A stretch of 64,000 bases of DNA, taken from NCBI GenBank assembly GCA_037176725.1, contig JAZBRS010000035.1, positions 43,596,001 through 43,660,000 on the forward strand, given 5' to 3'. Below the pieces are notes generated by a model. That model was given only the letters and a program-made list of their open reading frames with translations, searched no databases and was not told the origin of the DNA. This document shows, piece after piece, positions 43,267 to 55,854 of the stretch. The stretch's first letter is position 1. Every line of letters starts with the position of its first letter. The position numbers and the translations under genes were made by a program. Source of the stretch: Posidonia oceanica. Its lineage: Eukaryota > Streptophyta > Magnoliopsida > Alismatales > Posidoniaceae.

Positions 43267-45430
43267 GGTAATAGAGAAGACTCGGACAGGCAAAAGTAGG
43301 GAGCGGGACAGACAGAAACCAGATGCAAGATTGGGAGCAGATGTGACCCGAAGACACGCAATCGAGCGCGACTCGATACCTGTTGGCAACGACAAGCAAA
43401 GCAATTAGACAGCTGCAAATTTAATTAGTTGTGGCATGAGTGGCACATGTGCAGATGAATGCCCTAATATGCGCTCTCTCACCATGCATGTCCTGAGTAG
43501 ATGACCTACTAGGACGCACTCATAGGTAATGGGTTTTATTGACTCCAGGTCAGAAAGTAAGGCTCCCGTCTAGACCCTGGCCAGAGCTCAGGTATAACGG
43601 GTGGTGTATTAATGGCCTTGACCCTGCCTAAGCATGGGCTGTACCCTCTAGTAACACCGACACGACCCTAGATAAGGGGGATAGACCGAACTACCCGCAC
43701 TGTGCCAAAGCAACCGTACAAGAGATCGGAACCGTCCTTCTAAGACTGTGGGTGGACTCAGATGAGGAGAATGCATGCTTTCTAAAAATGATTCGAACAT
43801 GCGATATGCATTAGAGTGTTTTACTTGCGTTTTATTAACCAAGGGGGAAAATTGCAAGTTCAGCTCTATTTGTGCTTAGAGTTTAAGTGTTGGCTTTATT
43901 GTTGCTTTTAATTTAAGCCAAAGGAGAGCAAACAAGTTTCTAATATCCTAAACATGGCAAAAGCATGGAGGGGAAAGAAACAAGAAGTCACAGCATGTAG
44001 AGAATCATGCAACAAGGCAAAAGACAACACAACAAGGAGAAGATAAATGCCTGGAGTAAATGCGAATGCTTAAACGGTGGCATGAATGCATTCATGCAAA
44101 CGGTATGCTATCTAGCATGCTCTCTCTCACCAATCTAGTGTGTCCTAGTAGGTTGTCTACTTCGGACTCCCACAAATGTATGGGTCACCGACTCGGTTAG
44201 AAAGTAAGGCTCCCGTCTAGACCTTGGTCTAGAGCTCAGGTATGACGGGTGGTGCAGTAGTGGCCTTGACCTTGCCTAAGCATGGGCTGTACCCGCTAGT
44301 AACACCGACACGACCCCTGACAAGGGGGGATAGACCGATCGACTCGCCCTATGCCAAAGCAGCTGGACGAGAGACCGTGACTATCCTTCTCAGACTGGTA
44401 GGTAGACTCAGATGAGAAGATGCATGCCCTATATGATGCTTCATGCAAAATGATTAAAGTTTTTTAATCTTGTGCATTTTATTAACCCAAGGGGGTGAAG
44501 GTGTGTTGAGGTCTCTAGTAGATCCTAGATTTGACTTTTACTTTCTGTTTTTATTTGCCAAGGGGAGGGGACAACCAGTCTCTACTTGTCCTTAAGCCTA
44601 AAGCAAAAGGGGAAGAAAACATCCAAACATGGCAAGCAATCAACACACATCACAGCAAAAGGCATGCGCATGGCATGTGTAAGTGTTCGTGAACATGATT
44701 GTGAGGGGAAAACATTCATCATGTCAAAAAGCAAGTATGCAGGGCATGTGCATGTGCAGTGGCAAAGCAAGGGTGTAAAACAAAGCATTTGCCACTCAAA
44801 AGGCATGTATAGTTGTGCAAAACAAGTAGTTAGACATGCATTATGCGAGAAAGAAAAGTAATGACAAGCGGGCAGGTAAATAAGTAAAGACAGGTAAGCA
44901 GTAGAGCATGTAAAGGCAGAGCAAGGAATAAAGCATGTAAACAAGCAAGGCAAGCAAATAAGGCATGTCAAGGCCAGGCATGCAAAGAATACAAGATCAA
45001 AGCGGCCAGAAAGCCAAAGTGAAAAACCAAAGTTGGATTTTTTTAGCGGGGTTGCTGCTGTCCTGTGACCATTTCCTACACCCGATCACGATGGGTATCA
45101 CACACTGCCATAGCTCGTGATGCGATTGTGCCGTGAGAGAGAGAGGGGGATCACAGTCAGCAGTGAATCCAGGGAGAAAACTCGACTCGGAAATACTGAA
45201 AAAATGCAAAGAAAGAGAAGAGCAAAGAGCAGGCAAGGCAAGCAAAAACAATGCAAGCAAAAAGCCAAGAAGGAAAGCCGAAGTCTGAATCCTTAGCAAA
45301 GTTGCCACTGTGCGACTTGCTAGGAATCGACACAGGCGAGTGAGCAAATAAACAAGACAAAGGCACAAGGCAAGCAAAGAAAGCAAAACCCAAGTGGCGA
45401 AAAAGCCAAAAACGAAAGCTGGAGTGCAAT
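43267..45430 (-). other. Leader of element D
   Basis: Untranslated. It contains the conserved leader segment twice (44110-44490 and 43470-43840), about 640 bp apart; E and A have it once. PBS-like copies lie at 45307 and, weakly, near 45057. No gene is seen. Confidence 0.65.
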
Positions 45431-45449
45431 CTCCCCAGTGGAGTCGCCA
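45431..45449 (-). promoter_or_regulatory. Primer-binding site of element D
   Basis: The minus strand reads TGGCGACTCCACTGGGGAG from 45449, one base after the LTR edge, as in element A. A second match (TGGCAACTTTGCTAAGGA) starts at 45307, 142 bp further. Confidence 0.75.
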
Positions 45450-47349
45450 CTATAGCGATCCCAGTGTTCGAATCGTCCATGCACAATGCCAAAGCTCGCA
45501 TGCACCGATCAGAATCAGGTTCACTATTAGCGGGTGTATCCGAGAAGGAAGACTTGACACGAAAACACCAAAAAAGAGAAAAAAGAGCAAGAAAAAGAAA
45601 AGATAAGACAAATCAGAGACACCACCGTATCTATTAAGTCGGGATCCAAGGATAATCGGGGAAATGCATGAATAAATACGCAAAACCAAACAAAAGATGC
45701 AATGCGATGCAATGCAAATGAAATGAGATGCAATGATGTGACTCATACCTAGGATAAGGGTAATATGGTCATTGCAAGCCATGAGAATGGGCAAGGACTC
45801 TTGTTACATACGGGAAAGGTGTTAGGCACCCCTGACACACCTGAGAATCGGTCTTTCTAGGCTTACGCTCATATACGCAGGAAAATGCATACTTGGAATG
45901 CCTAAGTGCCATGAATGCCTAATTAGATGCTCAAATGTGTGTTCTAAGTGATAGAATGCGTGCAAGGAAATAAACATGCAATCTAAGTGCTCAGCAGCAC
46001 TGTCTGTGTTCCGAATCGGGCGAGCCCTGGTCCGTGAGAACTGCAGGCAGTAAGCATCACTACCCTAAATGCAAATGCAGGCGATAAAACAAAACAGCAG
46101 AAAAATCATACACATGCAAGCGACATGCAAAGGAAAACAACAGCAAACATGCAAAACAGTGCGAGAGACGAAAGCAAACACGTAAAACGGTGCAATGGCA
46201 AGCAAAAAGAAAACGGGCATGCAAAACGGTGCAAAAACGAGCAAAAACAGATGTAGGCACGCAAAACGATGCATGCAATGCAAATGAATGATGTGTTGTT
46301 CTTCAGATGGACTTATCTTGAGAATCTAAGGCCTGATCTGAGATAACTTTGGTTTGAATGGAAGATCACTCAAGCTGGAAGACCTGGACAGTCAAATCGC
46401 GGAAATCCAACGGTCCGATCAAAAGTTATTCAGGTTTCAAGTCAGAAGGCTCAAGGGCCAGAAAAGGTAGGGATCTAAGTGCAAATAGTCCCTAAGGGTG
46501 TGCAGAACAGTGCAAATGTATGCAAGAATGCTGAGGATGTTTAAATGGATGCATGGGTACAATGTTCACTGATATGGGAGTGCAAATGCATGCAAAAATG
46601 CAATACAAGGACTAAAGTGTAATTTAGGAAAACTATAGGGGCGTACATGCAAAATGTCGCTAAGTGTGTGCAAAACAGGTCTAATGCATGCATGAATGCT
46701 AATGTAATGATGCATGACTGAATGCGATGTTAATTAGGATGAATGCACGCAAAAATGCAAGAAAAGGACCTAAATGCAGTTTTTGAAAACTTACAGGGCC
46801 TAAATGCAATGCAAAGAAAGCATGCAAGCTTGTAAAAGTTGAAAAACATGGACTTATGTGCAATTTCAGAAAACTGTGGGGCTTTTTAACAATGCAATGT
46901 GGTTTAAAATGCAACTAACATGGCATTTAAATGCATGGAGGACTAAAATGCAAATAAAACAAGTTTTAGGACCAAACAGCAATGCAATATGGTTTACAAC
47001 TTGATTTAAATGATATGATGAATGCAGATTGGACTGATATGCAAATAAACATGTTTTTTGGATTTTTTAGCAATGCAATAAGATTTTAAATGCAGATTAA
47101 ATGAAATCTAACAACTGAACAGGACTAAGATGCTAAAAAAATGTATTTTTGGATTTTTCAGTAATGCAATAGGATTTTAAATGCAGATTAAATGATATGG
47201 ATGAGCTGAATGAGGACTGATGTGCAATTAAACTATTTTTATGGGTTTTTCTGTAATGCAATATAGTTTAAATGCTGATTTAAATGAAATGCATGAACTG
47301 TGGAGGACTGATGTGTAAATAAAATAGATATAGGGGCTAAAATGCAATG

Positions 47350-50300
47350 TGTTGACACCCCATCTTGGCAGGCTTGGACCACTTGGAGCCCTCCTGGTGA
47401 TTGCTGGACTCAAACCCAAACCAAACCAAACCCTAACCCTCCTCTTTACCCTTCAAAACCAGCAAACTTGACCTAAGCCTTTACCCCTCTTCCCAAACTC
47501 AAAACCTAGCCAAAATCCATAGGAAAACCCACAAACACCCACTTAGCAAACCTACCCAAGAACTTAGAAACTCTCAAACTTAGACCATTCCCAAAAACCC
47601 TAGGAAACCTAGGCAAAACTCTCCTTTTTCTACACCTTAAAATCCTTCCAAAATCTTCTTGGAATCAAACCAAAACCTCAGAACCAACACCTCAAACCCT
47701 AGACTGCCCACTTACCAATTTTCATTCCATTCCAAGACCTTTAAGACCTCCACTCACTCAAATTATCCTTTTCTCTCTTCGGGATTATCATTTTCTCTCT
47801 CCTCTCTCTCTCCTGATTATCATCTCTCTTTTCATCCCCTTCTTGCTCCTTCCCTGGTCTGGCTGTGGGCCCCCTTTGTGCTTCTATCCTTCCTCTATCT
47901 TATTCCTATTTTTACTTTATTTTTAACACTTTCCCTAATTTTCAAAAAATCCTTTTCCTTCAACTTATCTCTTTTCCTTTTATCTACCTCTTTTTTCCAT
48001 TTCTTTCCTCCTTCTCTTTTCCTTTTCCCTCTTTTGCAAAAATCCATAAAAACCCCTAAAAATCTGTAAAACCCCAAAACATAAAAGAAACAAATCAGAA
48101 CCCTAAGAAAAACAATTAAAAAACATTAAACAAGCAATTAAAAACCTAAACTTAACTAAATCAAGCTAGAAGGAAAACCAAGCATGTGAGCTAAAAAATG
48201 CAAAACAAATCAAAAGAAAACACTGAAAAATCAAGAAAAAAACTAAAATGAAATCAGAACCCACCAAGAGTAAAAATCCCATCAGAAGAATTAAAAAACA
48301 AACCCTAAAAAGAAGAATTAAAAATCAAACACTAAAACAAGTAATTAAAGAAGCAAAAGACTTAACCTAATAAACATAAGAAGAACAACATAAAAACTTA
48401 ATTAAAAAAGGGAAAAGAAAAACACATTTGAAAGACTTAAAAACACCCCATCAAACCAGAAAAATCTAACTAAAAACTTCAAGAGAAATTAACAAATAAA
48501 AATCAAAGCATAATTTAAAAGACTTAAGAAAGAAAAAACCCTAAGAAGACTAAGACTTAAAAACCTAAAACCAATCCTGATTAATACGAAAATAAATCCT
48601 AAAAAATCCTAATCAATATCCTAAGTGTCCAACAAGGGAAACACAATTTTTAAAATAATTTAAAAAAGGGTTTAACAAACATTTAATCAAGTGAAAACTA
48701 ATTAAAATAAGACCAAAACCTTAAAACCCTAATCAAGCCCAAAACACACTAATTAACCCAAAACAGTCATTAAAAAAATCTAATTAAAATCCTAACTCAC
48801 AACACAACCTCTCTAGTATTTTTACTTATTTTTAATTTATTTTTCTAATTTTATTTCCTTTCTTTTTCCTCTCTTTCTTTCCTTCTTCCTTCCTTATTTT
48901 CTTTCTTTTTCCTTCCTTACTGGGCCCGTTGGCCCGTTTCTCCCTTCCTCCTTTATTTCTTTTTCTTTTTCTCGGCCCACAGCAGTCCGGCCCGCCCTTC
49001 TTCTTCTTCCTTCTTCTTCCTCGCGCTTCCACCGGTTTTCTCTCCTGCGAGCTGCTGCAGTCTTCCCTCTGCCATTCAAAATTTGAAGCCTTCCATCACT
49101 TCGGCCTACAGAGCTCGCCGCTTCTCCTCTATCTCAGCATCTTTTCAGTCGTCTCGCCGACATCCGTCTCCTGTCTGCTGCAGTGCCGCCGGTGAATTCA
49201 AAAATTTCCAGCGCGCCAGCAGCCAGCCTCCTTCAAATAAAACCTCCCATTCATCCTTCAATTCCCATCAGTTAGCAACCAGCAGATCACCAGTAGCCAA
49301 ACCCTGAGAGAGCGAACCAGAGACTAATTCCAGAGCTTCTTCTCCACCTGAGCGACCTCCTTCTTTTTCCACTTCATCCTCCAATTCCCAGAGAGAAGAG
49401 TCTGGGAGAGAGAGTCTGAGAGTGTGCTTTGGCATCCCGGAGAGAGAGCCCAGTTCCAGGGCATTTCCCCAGCAATCCCTTCCCCATTTCCTTCCTCCAT
49501 CTTCAGCAGAACTTCCTCCTTCTTCTCCAGCAAACCGGCCCCCTTCCAAGCCCCAATTGCTCTCCCAGTTGATCCCCCAAGTTCACCCAGAAACCCAGCA
49601 ATACCTCCCCACCATTTCCCGACCATTCCTCCACTAAAACACCACCTAATCACCTGAAACTTCACCTGTAAGCCAACAGCAACCCGACACAACCCACTCC
49701 AGAATTGCCTTCACCTCAGTCCACTGCTTCCTTCCAAACTCCACCCAAAGATTCACCTGACCTCCACCTTCCCAGAACACCTGACATCAAACCCGGCCAT
49801 CCACCACAGACCGAGAAATCCACCACAAACACCTGTGTCACCCTCAGACCCGAAAATCGCCCATCCTCCAAACTCCACCTACGCTCTCCAGAAAGCCAAT
49901 CCAACCCTCCAGCTACCTCCCGGAGGGCTTCACTCCATCGGACGAGCAACAACACCCTTCCCCCACCTCCGGTTCCTTTCTGAGAACCCAAAAGTGCCAG
50001 ATTCTCCTTCGAGCTTCGAAGCTCGCGTCCGATCGCTCAGGAAGCACCGGAAGGACGCTCTGGGCCAGCTCCAACCTCCGCGAGCGCCCGACGACCACCG
50101 CAGCGACTGGACGAACGTCGCCGGCCAGCTCCGGAACTGCTGAGGTTGGGAGGACGTTCCAGACGCGGAGCCAGGTAATTCTTTACACCCTTAGCTCCCT
50201 TTTCTTCCCCTGCTGCTTCTCCACCCCTTAGAAGTAGGATTCCAGCCCTCCTGCTCCGTTGCTGTTCGCCGGTCCGGTCATCTTCTCCAGCGCAGTCCTC

Positions 50301-53255
50301 CGGCCTTCGCGTCGCTCCGGCCAGCGGAACGTGGCTCCAGCGATCGTCTGAGCTCCGCGTGAACCTCAGGAGTGTTCTCCGGCCCTCAGAACGCAGCGTC
50401 GCTGCGTCCAACGGCCGGACGAGACTTCTGAAGCACTGCAGAGCTCCGGCGGCCGTTCCAGCTCGCTCTAGGCCGCGTCGTCCTCCGTCGATCACCGTCC
50501 GACCTCCGTCAGCACTGGGAGCACCTCCTCCGCCGTTCAGCGCCTCCTCAGCCCCCCTGTGCCGGCGGCCACAAGCCCTGATAGCTCACTGCTACAGTGC
50601 TCGTCGCCGCCGACAGTTACTGTTCATTTATTTTGTTCTTTTAGTATAGTTTCTTGTGAATATTGCATGCTAGGTCCAAGTTCTTTTATTTTTGCATTCT
50701 GGTCCTTATATCATTTAAATTGCTTAGTTTTTAATTTAAAACCATGCTAAATTACATTAAGTGTTTGTGTTTCTCTGTATTTGCCCTTCGGTACTTTTAC
50801 TGTGCATTCTAGTTGTAATTTTTTATGTTTTAGCCCCTCTGTTTTTAATTTTTGCATCCCGGTCCTGCAGTAGTTTATTTAATTTAAATGCATGAACTTT
50901 GCCTTATTATATTGCATTCCAGACCCCTGTCTTTTCTCATTTTTGCACTTTCATCCTCTGCACTGTAGAACTTAGGTTTAAATTTTAATTTCTGCTTGTT
51001 GCATTGCATATTTGCCCCCCCTGTTTTCTTATTTTTGCATGTAGGTCCATTTTAAATGGACAGTAACTGTTTTCCATGTATTTTGGCTTATTGCATTGCA
51101 TTTTCAACCCTGTATTTTTAAAAAATTGCATATCAGTCCTTTATCTATGATTTCAGAGCACATTTGGCATATAAAATTGCATATTTGACCCCTGCATGAT
51201 TCAAAAATTACACATAGGTCCTTGCATCCTTTAAAAATCATGCAAAAAGACTGTTTTGCCCCTAAAGTTGCATCTTAGCTCCTATGCTTACAAAATTGCA
51301 TGTAGACCCTCCACTTGCATTCCCATATTCCCCAGAACCCTGTTTTCTGGAAAATTTGCACTTTAGACCCTAGTTTTTTTCCAAAATTACCCTCTGATTT
51401 CCATTTGTTTTCAAAACTTCTTCCAATGCATGCCCTCTTTTCAAAGTAGTTTTCTGAACCCAATCTTTTGCAAAATAACCCTCTGCCCTCTCCTGTTTTC
51501 AAAACTCTCTCCTGTGGGCCCCATCCTTTTTTGAAAATTTGCATTTAGCCCCCTTCTTTTTTCAAAAATGGCATTTGAACCTCTGCTTCTCTAAAAATTC
51601 CCCTCTTGTCTTTTCTTGCCTCTTGCATGCATCCTGCATTCATTTAGCTTTGCATTTTAGCATCCCTTTGCACACACCAAGCACCTTTAGCTCCCCTTCA
51701 CTTGGGAGGACCTTTTGCACACCCCTAGGACCTCCTGAACACCTAGATCTGTTCTTCTCCCCTGTTCTGGCCCTCCTGCCTTGAAGCTGCGATATCTTCC
51801 GATCCGGCCGTTGGATCTTCTCAAGCAAGCTGCCCAGGCGACCGCAGCGAAGCGCTCTTCAGCATGGACCAAGCAGATCTCAGATCAGGCTCCCGGATTT
51901 CCAAGTATGTCCTCCTGAACCCCTGCATTGCATTCATTTGCATGCCATTTGCATAGTTTTCCTCGTTTTCGATTTCTGTCTCTTTGAGCATGTAGAATAG
52001 GACCTCCCCTTTCTGCTTGACAACTCAGATCCCCGTTTTGCGTTTCCTCATGCGTTTTGTGTTGAGTTTTCTCTGGATTTACCATTTAACGTGACTTTCT
52101 TCCCCCTTTTCCACGATCCGATCGCACCGCGAGCTTTGGGCAGCGTGCGAGACACACCGTGGAACGGTTTAGTGGGAAATGGTCGCAAAAGAGGTGGTAA
52201 TCCCTCCGTTTGCTCACCCTCCCCTTTGTAGGTCTTCACACCTACTCTGTGTGGCCCCGAACAGCGCCTATTCTCACACATGCGTTGTTCTACTTCTCCT
52301 TTTACTGCTCCTAATCCTTTCCTTGCATTTGCATTTGCTCGGCTTTTTCCGAGGTTTTATCTCGCAGCTTTTGGCACCGTTTTGCATGCCCGCTCTCGTT
52401 TTGGCACCGTTTTGCGTGCCTGCTTTGTCTTTCGCGCCGTTTTGCGCGCTCGCCCTGTTTTTGGCACAGTTTTGCGTGCCCGTCATCGTCTTTTGCACCG
52501 ATTTGCGTGCCGCCTTGCTTTTTCGCTTGTTTTGCGTGCCGATCTTGTCTTTTCGCATTGTTTTGCGCACTTTCTTGTTTTTCGCCTCGTTTTGCGTGTT
52601 TTACGCCGTTTTCTTTTGCATGTCGATCGCATTGCATGGTTTTGCCGTTGTTTTGCTTTTTTCGCTTGCATTTGCATATAGGGCTGTGATGCTTACTGCC
52701 TGGAGTTCTCACGAGCCAGGTTTCGCCTGGTTCGGAACACGGACAGCGTAGCTGAGCACTTAGACAGCACGTTTACTTCCTTGCCCTGCATCTCTCCACT
52801 TAGAGCACACCTTGAGCATTCATTTAGGCATTCATAGGCACATAGGCATTCAATCCTGCATTTCCCTACGTATGCGAGCGTAAGCCTAGAAAGACCGATT
52901 CTCGGGCGTGTCGGGGGTGCCTAACACCTTCCCCGCACGTAACAGGAGTCCTTGCCCTGTCTTTTGGCCCGCAATGACCATACTGCCCTTATCCTAGGCT
53001 AGAGTCATCTCATTTGCATGTATTTGCATCTGTTTCCTTTGCATTGCTTTGCTTTGCATTTCTTGCTTGGTTTTGCATGTTAATTCACGTATTTCCTCCG
53101 GTTTTCCTTGTCTCCCGTTAATAGACATGGTGGCGACTCTGATTTGTCTTATCTTTCTCTTTTTTCTCCTCGATTTTAAGTGTTTTCGAGTCGAGCCTCT
53201 TCCTCGGATCCAATCGCCGCTAATAGCGAGCCTGATTCCGATCGGGATCGCTACA
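47350..53255 (+). mobile_element. Solo LTR B2 (family B) inserted in 5' LTR of D
   Basis: 5.9 kb from TGTTGACACCCCATCTTGGC to GATCGGGATCGCTACA, collinear with B1 read in reverse. Order: C/A-rich start, A-rich part (48060-48830), pyrimidine-rich and GC-rich part (48840-50620), AT-rich GCATT part (50620-51660), GTTTTGC repeats (52360-52680), conserved Tat block (52860-53005). No internal region. Open frames such as 50037-50495 and 52179-52751 have no domains and differ in B1. Confidence 0.93.
52340..52685 (+). repeat. GTTTTGC short tandem repeat in solo LTR B2
   Basis: About ten units of roughly 28-33 bp share CCGTTTTGCRTGCC-type cores. The counterpart in B1 is 13010-13300 on the other strand. 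Confidence 0.8.
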
Positions 53256-55796
53256 CAATGCAGTAAGGTAAACATGTGAATTAAATGAATGAATGCATAG
53301 TCTGAGGACTAAGACGCGATAATGGAAACCTGCAGTACTTTTATGCAATGTAATAAGATAATAAATGCAAATTAAATGATCTGATCAACCAATAGAGGAT
53401 TAAAATGCAAAAAAAGTAAACTAGAGGGCTTAAATGCAATGCAATATGATAAAGCTGTGATTTAAATGACTTTTCAATTGAATAGAGGACCTAGATGTCA
53501 TATAAAATAAACAGAGGACTTTAAAGCAATGTAATAAGATAAAACATGCATTTAAATGATTTTTAACAACTACAGGACTTGAATGTAAATAAAGTAAATT
53601 ACTGGACTCAAACTAAATGGCATCAAAAGATTTTTAAACTACAGCAGGACTGAAATGCAATAAAAATAAATAACAGAAGTTAAATGTATTGCATTAAAGT
53701 TAAATTCAAAATTTAAATAAAATCTAAATTGCAGCTGGACCTAAATGAAATAAAAAAAACTAGCAGAAACAAATGCAATGCAATGCAAAGTTAGTAAGTT
53801 AAGAAAAAAATAAAACCAAAACTCAACTAATGCAAATAAAAAATGATGGATGCACAGTAGCGGCCGCCGTTCACCAGGGAGGAGACTCTATGCCGGCGCT
53901 CGAGGGGGCGGCGTGGCATTGGCAGAGTTCGGGGAGGTGCGGCAAGGTCTGGCGAAGCGGCAGGCGGCCTGGCGCGCTGCGGCGAGTTCTGTTGCACCGG
54001 CGACCGTTGCTGGGGAAGAAGGCAGCTCCGGCGAGGTGGGAACGGCACCATAGAGCTCGAAACGTGTAAAAGAAGATATGGGGAGCAAGAGGGGAGTGAG
54101 GCGGAGCTGGTGGAAGAGCTTGTTACCTGTTGGAGCGTGCAGGGGCATCCGGCAAGGTCGGGTGGTTTCTATGATGGCACTGCAAGGCAGAGGAGGCTCC
54201 GGAGGCAGCGGTGGCGCATAGGAGGGGTCTGGACGAGATCGTGGAGGTGCAAAGGAGGTCTGGGAGACGACGGTGGTTCTTCTCCTCCCCTTTACACGTG
54301 GGTGGCAGAAGTGGGTGCAAAACGATAATTCTCTCTCCTATCTCTCCCTGTGGCTCTCACTGGAGGTGGCTCGTGTAGGTGGCCTTCTGGTGGCTTCGCG
54401 GTGGCGGCGAGTGAGGACAGAGGGTGGTGAGTGCACAGGGAAGAGGAGGTGGCCGGAGGTGTTTTCTATGGGTTGGGTTTTAGGTTTTCTCTCCTCTCTC
54501 TCTTCTCTTCCATCTCTCTCTCTACTGGCTTCTGTGGGTGCATTTTTTTGTGGGTTGTGGGTGTGCACAAGGGGAGGGAAATTGCTCTGGGTGTTTGCTG
54601 TGGTGTCTCTCTTCCTTCCACCTTCTTTCTTGGTCTGTTGGTGAGTTGGGTGTTGTGTGTTTTTGGCTGTTGGTCTTTTGATCTTGGTCTTGGTCTTGGT
54701 CTTGGGCATAGGCTGGAGGTGATGGAGGTGGAGTGGTGGTCAAGGATCGTGGGCTGTTGTCAGGAAGGTTTGAAAAACAGAGGGAAGGTCATAGGGGAAG
54801 GGAGATGCTAGTGTTTTTGTCTGTTGAGGAGAAAACAAAAGAAGAAGAAGAAGAAGAAAAAGAAAAAACGGAGGAGAGGAGGAAAGAGAGTTGGGTCGTG
54901 GGCTTGTGGAGGAGTGGAAAAGAAAAGAAGAAAGGAAAAGGAAGGAAGGAGAGGTGGGCTTGGGCCAAGAGGAGGAGAAGGAGAAAAAGAAGAAAAGAAA
55001 TGGAGAAAGAAAGGGATAGGTGGGCTTGGGAGTTTGTGCTTAACCTAGGTTTGGGGTTTGTTTTACCTAGGGTTTAGGGTTTAAGGTTTTGGGTGTGAGA
55101 TGGGTTTTAGGTATAGGGTTTAGATTTTGGAAATTAGGGTTTTAGGGTTTAGGGTTTTGGAGTGGATTAGGGTTTAGGGTTTTAGGGTTTAGATTGGGCT
55201 TTAGATTTGGTTTTGGTTGTTAGGGTTTAGGGTTTAATGTGGAAAAAGGAAAAGAAAGAAAGAAAGAAAGAAGGAAAGAAAGAAAGAAGGGAAGGGAAGA
55301 AAAGAAATTAAAGATCAAATAACATGGGATAAAATAAAATAAAATAAAATAAAGATAAAATAAAGGGAAGAAAGGAGAATAAGTGGGGAGGAGCAAGAAT
55401 GGGGTGGGCCCATTGGAGAGCAAGAAAAGAAGAAAGAAAGAGAGGAAAAGAAGGAGAAAGAGAAGGAGTATAAAGAGGAGAGAGAAAAGAATAATCAGCA
55501 GAGAGAAAAGGATAATCAGAAAAGAAAGAAGGAGAAAGGCTTGGATTTGGATGGGGGTTTTGTGTGAGTGTGTGACCTAGGGTTTCTAGGGTTTGACCTT
55601 GGGTTTTGTGGATGGATTTCCTAAGTTTTGTGTAGGTTTTCCTAGGTTAAAAAAGACTAAGGTTTTGGGTTTGATTTCAAGGTTCTAAAGTTTTTAATTT
55701 TCCTAATTTTGGGTGAGGGTTTTCTAAGTCATATTTTGAAGCCACTAGAGAGAGATCCATTAAACACAAAAATCGAAAAAAAATGGGGTGTCAACA

Positions 55797-55854
55797 CCAG
55801 GTTGAGCAATCAGGACCAGTCAATTCTTGCTACCTCAAGAAGTATTACCAATGA
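55797..55854 (+). pseudogene. Integrase of element C, C-terminal fragment
   Basis: After element D the integrase frame resumes as QVEQSGPVNSCYLKKYYQ with stop TGA at 55852-55854. E has the same ending (NACYLKKYYQ, stop at 757-755). Removing A and D gives one continuous integrase from 7296 to this stop. Confidence 0.88.

Larger units (their letters stand above)
47345..53260. repeat. Target site duplication CAATG bracketing solo LTR B2
   Basis: CAATG lies at 47345-47349 and 53256-53260. The empty site is visible in the other D LTR at about 33648 (AAATGCAATGCAGTAAGG), confirming the duplication. Confidence 0.93.
31410..55796 (-). mobile_element. Element D: Tat/Ogre-like retrotransposon with only gag remnants
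   Basis: Both LTRs are present (5' LTR 45451-55796 holding solo LTR B2; 3' LTR 31410-36220), with a target duplication. Sense order: PBS (45449), leader with a duplicated conserved segment, gag N-terminal part, three knuckle modules, splice-donor-like site, non-coding part, tandem array, purine tract, 3' LTR. The central gag core and all pol domains are missing, so it is non-autonomous. It shares 3' and leader sequence with element A but has different LTR starts (TGTCGACACCCC and TGTTGACACCCC). Confidence 0.9.
45451..55796 (-). repeat. 5' LTR of element D, interrupted by B2
   Basis: Sense start TGTTGACACCCC at 55796; sense end GGGATCGCTATA at 45451 (CA changed to TA on the sense strand). Without B2 and its duplicated CAATG it is about 4.4 kb. 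The AT-rich part (46560-47345, 53261-53830) is nearly identical to the 3' LTR, whereas the GC-rich part (53850-54330) shows many differences. The conserved Tat block lies at about 45748-45890. No genes: the frames at 54273-54811 are LTR sequence. Confidence 0.9.
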
